The notes under the pieces: generated by a model | Database searches by the model: none | What the model saw: the letters and a program-made list of their open reading frames with translations, nothing else | What the model was told of the DNA's origin: nothing | Shown here: positions 57,945-64,000 of the stretch, piece after piece | Position numbering within the stretch: position 1 is the first letter of the stretch | Layout: each line of letters opens with the position of its first letter | Made by a program: the position numbers and the translations under genes | Assembly: GCA_022559845.1 (NCBI GenBank) | Contig: CM040118.1 | Coordinates: 155,950,331-156,014,330, forward strand | Origin: Amorphophallus konjac | Lineage: Eukaryota; Streptophyta; Magnoliopsida; Alismatales; Araceae | DNA length: 64,000 bases | Direction: 5' to 3'

Positions 57945-57961
57945 TGGCGCCGTCTGTGGGA
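57945..57961 (+). other. Primer-binding site of element G
   Basis: tggcgccgtctgtggga follows the LTR end after two bases. This form is common to Athila/Tat-type elements. An in-frame ATG (57944) overlaps it; the next ATG at 57980 is the more likely start. Confidence 0.8.
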
Positions 57962-57979
57962 AACGACCAAAGATCCAGT

Positions 57980-59446
57980 ATGGTGAGAAGAAGTTCAGGG
58001 AGGAGGTCCGCCGGTGACAGGGGAAAGGCCACGGCGGTGGCGGCGGGGGAAGGCCCCTCACAAGCCTCCCAAAACCCCCCCTCCGGTGCCAGCACTGCCG
58101 CCGATGGACCGCCCCCTCCGCCTGCGGTCGGGCTGTCGCCCCCTCCTCCCACGGCGGTAGGGTTGCCGCTCAACGGCGGCACTGTCGCCTTCCAAGCCCT
58201 CAATGTGAAACTGGACATCCTCGTGGAACTCATGAGGACCCAGGCGGCTAGGGATGGAAGGTCACGCACCCCCCCGGAGAGCCCTCCCTGTGAGAACGTG
58301 TCCCAGCACACCACCGGAGGCCGCTTCACCCTCCAAGGATAGCAGCTCATCCGCAACAAAGTAGGAGGACCCTCGCAAGCCCCCCCTCCAGAGCAAGAGG
58401 CTTCCTCCACGCCGAAGCGAGGCAGGCATGGGGCACGCCATCCCCTCCCGGAGATCGAAGTCCCCAGGGAGCGCCAGGATAGCCTGCCTTCACGCCCCCT
58501 CAGCCCTACGGCGCAGCGGCAGCTGGAGCTATCCCTCCGACTGCGAGAATTTGAGAGGCGTTTCGCAGAACAGGAGCGCGCCCTGCGAGCCCTGCAGAAG
58601 ACCTCTCCACCAGAGGATGAGGAGAGATCCCCGTTCTCTGACCATATCTTGAAGGCAGAGGTATCTCCCCGAACCTCCATCCCGACGTTCAAGCCCTACG
58701 ACGGCCAAGGCGACCCGGCCGACCACTTCGATAGCTTCGACGCTCTGATGACCCTTCACGGAGCATCCGACGCCATCAAGTGCCGAGCCTTCACGACCAC
58801 CCTGGTCCAAGGAGGCCAAGCATGGTTCCGGGCCCTCGCCCCCGGATCCATCCGAGACTTCAAGCAGTTCAGGCGAGTATTCAAGGAGAGTTTCGCCGGT
58901 AGTGGCCCCCCAAGGTCGATAGTGGGGCTTTTGGCCCTCAAACAGGCGCAAGGGGAGAAACTTCGGGCCTACATCCTCCGATTCAAATCGAAAGCCCTGA
59001 GGATCCCCCGCCTGGACGTCGCCTTGGCCATAACCGCACTGACCGGGGGCACCCACGATGAGAACCTCCGCCGCGAGCTTATCCTCCACCCTCCCTCGAC
59101 CCTTGCTGCGCTAGTGACTCTGGCATTGCGCCACGCCGAGTGCGAGGAAGTGCTCAGTGCATGCCGTGACGCAACCGGCTCGGGTCGGGAGGGGGACAAG
59201 AAGCGGGCACCTGAGCCAAGCTCGGGCCCAGGAAAAAGGCGGAACCGAGACGGGGAACGCAAGGAACCGTCACAGAGGTACGAGTGGTACAGTCCCCTAA
59301 CCGCTCCAGTATACGAGATTTATGAAGACATCAAGGGCTCGGGCCTCCTCCGCCAACCCGAGCCAATGAAGTCAAAGAACTGCAGTCGCAGCAAGCATTG
59401 CCTGTTCCACAGCGACCACGGGCATCATACCGGCGACTGCCACTAG
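57980..59446 (+). pseudogene. Element G gag
   Basis: Start chosen at 57980 (MVRRSSGRRSAGDRG) because the earlier ATG lies in the PBS. Basic and Pro-rich N-terminus; TAG at 58340 (context GQQLIRN expected). A coiled region follows (LELSLRLREFERRFAEQERAL), then the capsid from ~58660 (IPTFKPYDGQGDPADHFDSF; GQAWFRALAPGSIRDFKQF; LRAYILRFKSKALRI; HDENLRRELIL) and an intact knuckle CLFHSDHGHHTGDC. TAG at 59444 follows, plus two more TAG at 59450 and 59477 in a stretch that reads L.DEIERLIR.GHLARF. All lie in one frame with the rest of pol. Confidence 0.85.
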
Positions 59447-60316
59447 CTCTAGGATGAGATCGAGCGTCTCATTCGTTAGGGGCACCTCGCCCGGTTTGTG
59501 GCCGGGCACCAGGAAGATCGAGGTGCCCCAGAGGAGATCGGCAACGCCCCCCGAGGGGTCCACATCAACGTCATCACCGGAGGAGCTGCATCAGGAGGAG
59601 ACAGTGGCCTGGGAAGGAAGCGTCATGCTGAGCAGGTGAGCCGAGCCATCGAGCCTCCCAGGGCCCCGCCAAGCGAACCCCAGGTCATAATCTTCTCCGA
59701 CCAAGACCTGGAGGGGATGAGCACCCCGCACGACGACGCCCTAGTGATATCGGCCATAATAAACCGTTGTAACGTAGACAGGATTCTGGTTGACAATGGA
59801 AGTGCCCCTGATGTTATATCCCACGAATATTTCCTTAAGATGGGGGAGGATCCGTCTAAACTCCGCACGATCCGGACCCCCCTGTGCGGGTTCAATGGCC
59901 AGGCCACCTATCCCGAGGGAGCCCTAAGCCTGTCGGTTACTCTTGGCACCCCACCCAAAACCGTTACGGTCATGTTGTACTTCATAGTGATCAAAGGTAT
60001 GATAGCATACAACGCAATCTTCGGCCGAGGAATCCTCAGCCGAACGAAAGCGGTGCCTTCTACCTATCACCAAAAGATGAAGTTCCCCACCAAAAATGGA
60101 TTGGGGGAAGTCCGAGGTAACCAGGCAATGGCCCGAAGGTGCTACAATATCTCGGTTGAAGCCACAATGCCGGACGGGAAAAAGAGGGGCCCCCGGAACG
60201 TGGAGGAAAAATCCGTAACCGCCGACCCTGGAGGCGAATTGCTAGCGGTTTTCCTAAACGACGACCCGACCCTAGGAGTAAAGATCGGAGCCGACTTAAC
60301 ATCTGAGGTTCAATAG
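59447..60316 (+). pseudogene. Element G protease region
   Basis: Aspartic protease motif ILVDNGSAPDVISHEYF (59783-59833), of the Tat LVDNGSS type, and the second-half motif MIAYNAIFGRGIL (about 60000). It ends at TAG 60314 (VQ.QYKEF). Confidence 0.85.
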
Positions 60317-61513
60317 CAATACAAAGAGTTCCTTTCCGCGTATATCCGGGTCTTTGTATGGTCTGATGATCAACTCCCCGGGATACCGGAAGAGACGGTG
60401 GTGCATAAGCTCAACCTCGACCCGACCATGAAGCCCGTGCAACAACGCAGAAGGAAGCATGCGCCATAGAAGCAGACGATTATCAAGGAGCAGGTCACCA
60501 AGGGGCAGAAGACTGGCCTTTTTAGACCGGTCCTGAACCCGACGTGGCTAGCTAACGTCGTCCTGGTGCCGAAAGCTTCAGGAAAGTGACGGATGTGCGT
60601 GGACTTCACCGACCTGAACAACGCTACTCCAAAGGATTGCTATCCCTTACTGAGCATGGACCAACTGGTTGATTCAACCTCGGGCAATGAAATACTCAGC
60701 TTCCTGGATGCCTACTCGGGTTACCACCAGATCAGAATGCACCCCGAAGACATTGAGAAGACCACCTTTATCACCGACTTCGGCATACACTGTTACACCC
60801 GGATGCCTTTCGGGTTGAAGAATGCCGGAGCCACGTACCAAAGGCTAGTCAACCATATGTTCGAGGGACAGCTCGGTCAGAACGTCGAGGCCTATATTGA
60901 CGACATGCTTGTGAAGACCCCCAAGGTCGAGGACCACATCGCCGACCTAGCAGAAACTTTCGACACCCTCCTGAAATACAACATGAAGCTCAACCCCGCC
61001 AAGTGCGCCTTCGGAGTAAAGTCTGGGAAATTCTTGGGCTTCTTAGTCACTCAGCGTGGGATCGAGGCCAACCCCGATAAGGTCCAGGCCATCTCGGACA
61101 TGCGCCCACCCACCTGCATCAAAGACGTTCAACGCCTTACCGGGCGTGTTGCTACGCTCAGCAGATTCCTATCCCGCGTAGCTGAACGATGCCTACCCTT
61201 CTTCAAACTGTTGAGAGGGCCCAAAATGGCATCTGCCACACTCGCGTGGGACGAGGAATGCCAAAGAGCGTTCGCCGAGCTTAAGGAGTTCCTGGCTTCG
61301 CCCCCAGTGCTTTCTAAGCCCGTCCTAGGCGAAGCCTTATATCTCTATCTCTCGGTAACTCCATCCACAGTTAGCTCGGTCCTAGTCAAAAATGACTCGG
61401 GAATTGAGAGACCGGTCTACTACACAAGCAAGGTGCTCGACGAGCCTGAGAAAAGGTACCCCGCAACCGAGAAACTCGTGCTAGCGTTGGTTACCTCAGC
61501 CAAGCGCCTCTGA
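60317..61513 (+). pseudogene. Element G reverse transcriptase
   Basis: In frame after TAG 60314; stops TAG 60467 and TGA 60587 (GK.RMCVDFTDLN, where Trp is usual). RT motifs: RMCVDFTDLNNATPKDCYPL, FLDAYSGYHQIRM, TRMPFGLKNAGATYQRLV, catalytic YIDD at 60893-60904, FLGFLVTQRGIEANPDK and RFLSRVAERCLPFFKLL. The first RNase H begins near 61310 (LYLYLSVTPSTVSSVLV). TGA at 61511 (KRL.HYFQGH). Confidence 0.9.
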
Positions 61514-62125
61514 CACTATTTCCAAGGGCACTCCATCACCGTGCTGACCGGCGAACAATTGAAGAAGATCCTCGCTCACCCTAAAGCCTCGGGACGCTTC
61601 GTCAAGTGGGCCATCATGCTCGGGGCCTACGATATATTATATCGGCCTCATTCGGCTATCAAAGGCCAGGCACTCGCCGACTTCATTGCCGAGAGCACCA
61701 TCCCGACTGAAGAAAGATCGCCGTCCACACCCAGGCCGACCTGGGAACTGTTCGTCGACGGATCTTCCAATAAAGCCGGAAGCGGTGCCAGCATCCTCTT
61801 GAAGTCCCCCGAAGGAGCAGAGCTACAGTACGCCCTGAAGTTCAACTTCTAAGCATCCAACAACGCTTCCGAGTATGAGGCCCTCATATCGGGAGCCCGC
61901 ATGGCCCGACGGCTAGGGGCTGAGCGAGTCAGAATTCACACCGACTCCCAACTGGTCGCTAGCCAGTTCAACGGCGATTATGAAGCTCGAGAGGCACCGA
62001 TGATCAAATACCTCCAACTAGTCAAGACTGTGGCACAACAGTTTGAGAGTTTTGAGGTAGTCTGAATAGCTCGGGAGAAAAACTCCCGAGCGGACGCCCT
62101 CTCTCGGCTGGCCTCCTCTCTTGAC
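61514..62125 (+). pseudogene. Element G RNase H region with second (archaeal-type) RNase H
   Basis: The end of the gypsy RNase H (HSITVLTGEQLKKIL; YRPHSAIKGQALADFIAE) is followed by a second RNase H. WELFVDGSSNKAGSGASILL (61739) supplies the first Asp, NNASEYEALISGARMA (61859) the Glu, RIHTDSQLVASQFNG the second Asp and NSRADALSRLAS (62087) the final Asp. Stops: TAA 61850 and TGA 62063. The tandem pair is diagnostic of Tat elements. Confidence 0.88.
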
Positions 62126-63454
62126 CCTGAGGGTACTCGATTGGTCCTTCTCGAAGAGCTAGAGCGCCCAAGCATTGATTCGGAGCTCCTAGTTGTTGAC
62201 TCAGCCTCCCCAAGCGACTGGCGTACCCCCTACTTGTCGTGGCTCCAAGACTCCCAGGAGCATCCCGACCCTCGGGAAGCCCGAAGGTTGAAATACCAAG
62301 CTCGGTGATTCGTCACTCTGGATGGCGCACTTTATCGGAGATCCTTCTCTGGCCCTCTTTTGAAGTGCCTCGGTGCTGATGAAGCCAACCGAGCGATCGA
62401 AGAAGTTCGCGAAGGTCTATGCGGAGCGCATTTGGGGGGAAGGTCGCTCGCCAGGATCTTGCTACGGCGAGGTTATTGGTGGCCCACCCTACAACGTGAC
62501 TGCTCAGCCTACACACAACGTTGTGACCGTTGCCAGTGATTCGACCACTTGGTCCATCAGCCAACAACAGAGCTTATCACCCTAGCCGAGCCTTATCCTT
62601 TCGCTCGTTGGGGAATCGACATCCTCAGACCATTCCCCACGGCCCAGGCCCAGAAGAAGTTCATTATCGTCGCCATCGACTACTTCACTAAGTGGATCGA
62701 GGCCGAAACCATTGCAAGGATCACCGAGACAGTCGTCTGGAATTTCATCTGGAAGTTGATCATCTGTCGCTACGGCATCCCCCGGGTGATAGTGAGCGAT
62801 AATGGTCGGCAATTTGATTCTTGGTATTTCCGAGATAGATGCGCCGACCTCAATATTCGCAATCACTTCACTTCGGTCGCCCACCCTCAGGCTAGCGGGC
62901 TGGTCGAAAATACCAACAAGACTATCTTAAAAGGCATCAAGACTAGGCTCGGCAAAGCCAAAGGCAGCTAGCTCAAGGAATTGCCGAACGTACTCTGGTC
63001 GCACAGAACGACTGCCAGAACGGCAACCGGTGAAAGCCCTTTTTAGATGGTATACGGTACCGAGGCCGTGATCCCGTTGGAGATTGGCAACCCCTCTCTC
63101 CGAGTCATCTACTTCCCGTCCGAGACAAACAACCAGAAACTGCTCAAAAATCTTGACTTAGCAGATGAAATCCAGGAGATTTCCAGCATCAGAGCAACGG
63201 AGTACCAACGCCGCCTCACTCGATACTACAACGCCAAATTCTGAGACAGACACTTCCAGCCGGGAGACTTCGTCCTCAGGAAAGCCGAAGCCTCTCGACC
63301 ACTTGAGGCAGCGGGCAAGTTATCCCCTAACTGGGAAGGACCCTACCGAGTGGTCGAGACGCTCGGAAAAGGAGCATACCGCCTATCCACGATGGAAGGA
63401 GAGCCCATCCCTCAGACCTGGAACGCAACTACATTACGCATGTTCTACTTCTGA
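62126..63454 (+). pseudogene. Element G integrase
   Basis: Zinc-binding region EEVREGLCGAHL..RRGYWWPTL..CDRCQ: the first His of HHCC is Arg here. Core: WGIDILRPFPTAQ (Asp), VSDNGRQFDSW (Asp) and HPQASGLVENTNKTI (Glu). C-terminus: FQPGDFVLRKAE, WEGPYRVVETLGKGAYRL, ending TLRMFYF and TGA 63452; no chromodomain. Stops: TGA 62306, TGA 62537, TAG 62969, TAG 63044 and TGA 63242. Confidence 0.88.
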
Positions 63455-64000
63455 GTACTGAGTATTGTTCAAACGACATGAGATAAAACAAAAGGCTCCT
63501 TTCTCTTTATTCAAACAACCCGTTTGTACATCAGGAAGGCCGAAGCCAATAGAATACATGTCAAAAAAGTAAAAGATCCATCTAGCGCCGTCATATGAGC
63601 CCATCGCTCGGCTGACTCGGATGACCTTCCTACGTCCAACCACTGACTCTGCCTAGTGTAGAAACTGGCTCGGATAAAGGATAGTTGACCCTGTTGGCTC
63701 GGGCAGCTCGAGATAAAGGTGACAGAGGGATTAAGAAAGAGAAGGCTACCTTCCAAGTTGAAGTTGGAAGAGAAGGAGGAGAGGGAATGAATATGAAAGC
63801 ATCTTCCCCGCCAAACTGCCAACTCCTTGGAAGAAAGAGAGTGCAGGCACCCTCGAAGAGGGAAAGAAAGGAGGACCAGAGCAGAAGAGGGAAAAAGAGG
63901 CTGGCAGAAGAAAAAGAAACCAGCAGAGCTGGATGAGGAGGCAGGGGAAGGCCCGAAAGGGATGGAGCTTAGTTGGCTTCCTCCTCCCATTCGTGAAACG
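63455..64000 (+). repeat. Element G 3' region after pol
   Basis: Non-coding as far as I can tell; the end is purine-rich (63740-63960). The antisense frame at 63511-63990 is a low-complexity Ser/Phe-rich artefact. The PPT and 3' LTR are not reached. Confidence 0.5.

Larger units (their letters stand above)
57309..64000 (+). mobile_element. Element G: Tat-clade Ty3/gypsy retrotransposon with dual RNase H
   Basis: LTR, PBS and a gag-PR-RT-RNaseH-aRNaseH-INT polyprotein frame from 57944 to 63454. The second, archaeal-type RNase H and absence of a chromodomain indicate the Tat clade. Fifteen internal stops and no frameshift. The 3' LTR lies beyond the window. Confidence 0.9.

Noticed and set aside
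57940..58692. 250-codon minus-strand ORF
   Set aside because: Complement of the GC-rich element G gag, which has clear capsid and knuckle motifs on the plus strand.
63511..63990. 159-codon minus-strand ORF after element G pol
   Set aside because: Low-complexity Ser/Phe/Leu frame opposite a purine-rich 3' region; no recognisable domain.

Overview
The window reads as a gene-free, heterochromatin-like block of a flowering-plant nuclear genome. I find no host gene, no tRNA or rRNA gene and no bacterial-type organisation. Essentially all 64 kb is LTR retrotransposon sequence, mostly stacked by nested insertion, plus one CACTA-like DNA transposon end. The species cannot be named from this sequence.

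Layout, left to right. (1) Element A, minus strand, 1-5374: a Ty3/gypsy derivative with 2.7 kb LTRs, an intact 478-codon gag-like ORF and only the tail of an integrase; pol is deleted. It sits in the gag start of Tekay-1 (minus; PBS 5590-5601, LTR 5604-8039). Tekay-1 sits in B1 (minus; gag relic 8040-10989, LTR and leader up to 14239). B1 sits in a Sirevirus-type copia LTR (14240-16031). That copia LTR sits in the 3' LTR of Tekay-3 (minus; 16032-21810). (2) The 5' LTR of Tekay-3 is split by B2 (plus; 21811-25704), which is split by Tekay-2 (minus; 25705-28806). (3) A CACTA end (28807-29159) joins element D (minus; 29160-39981), a pol-less Tat/Ogre-like element with a 4 kb 3' region made of several tandem-repeat arrays. 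(4) D lies in a Tat LTR (F, 39982-46010), which also holds a Tekay-like solo LTR (E, 40108-45805, TSD acttc). E itself contains a copia solo LTR (40638-42861, TSD aacaa). (5) F lies in the gag of B3 (minus; 46011-48619). B3 is interrupted by copia element H (plus; 48620-57308), the most complete copia here. (6) Tat element G (plus; 57309 to beyond the end) carries gag, protease, RT, two RNase H domains and integrase in one continuous 5.5 kb frame broken only by stop codons.

The main unexplained pattern is that at least eight LTR families or copies carry arrays of short imperfect inverted repeats in their LTRs. The units differ between families (for example acggtctatcgatagaccgt in B, gtgacggtc..gaccgtcac in Tekay-2, ggtcgacc in the copia solo LTR, gcgtcgacgc in H, and cggcgcg..cgcgccg in D) but share a stem-loop-like design. 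A second theme is decay by stop codons without frameshifts. In B1, three in-frame TAG codons are CAG in the paralog B3, which fits cytosine deamination at methylated sites.

All domain, lineage and boundary calls are from reading the sequence by eye; no search was run.
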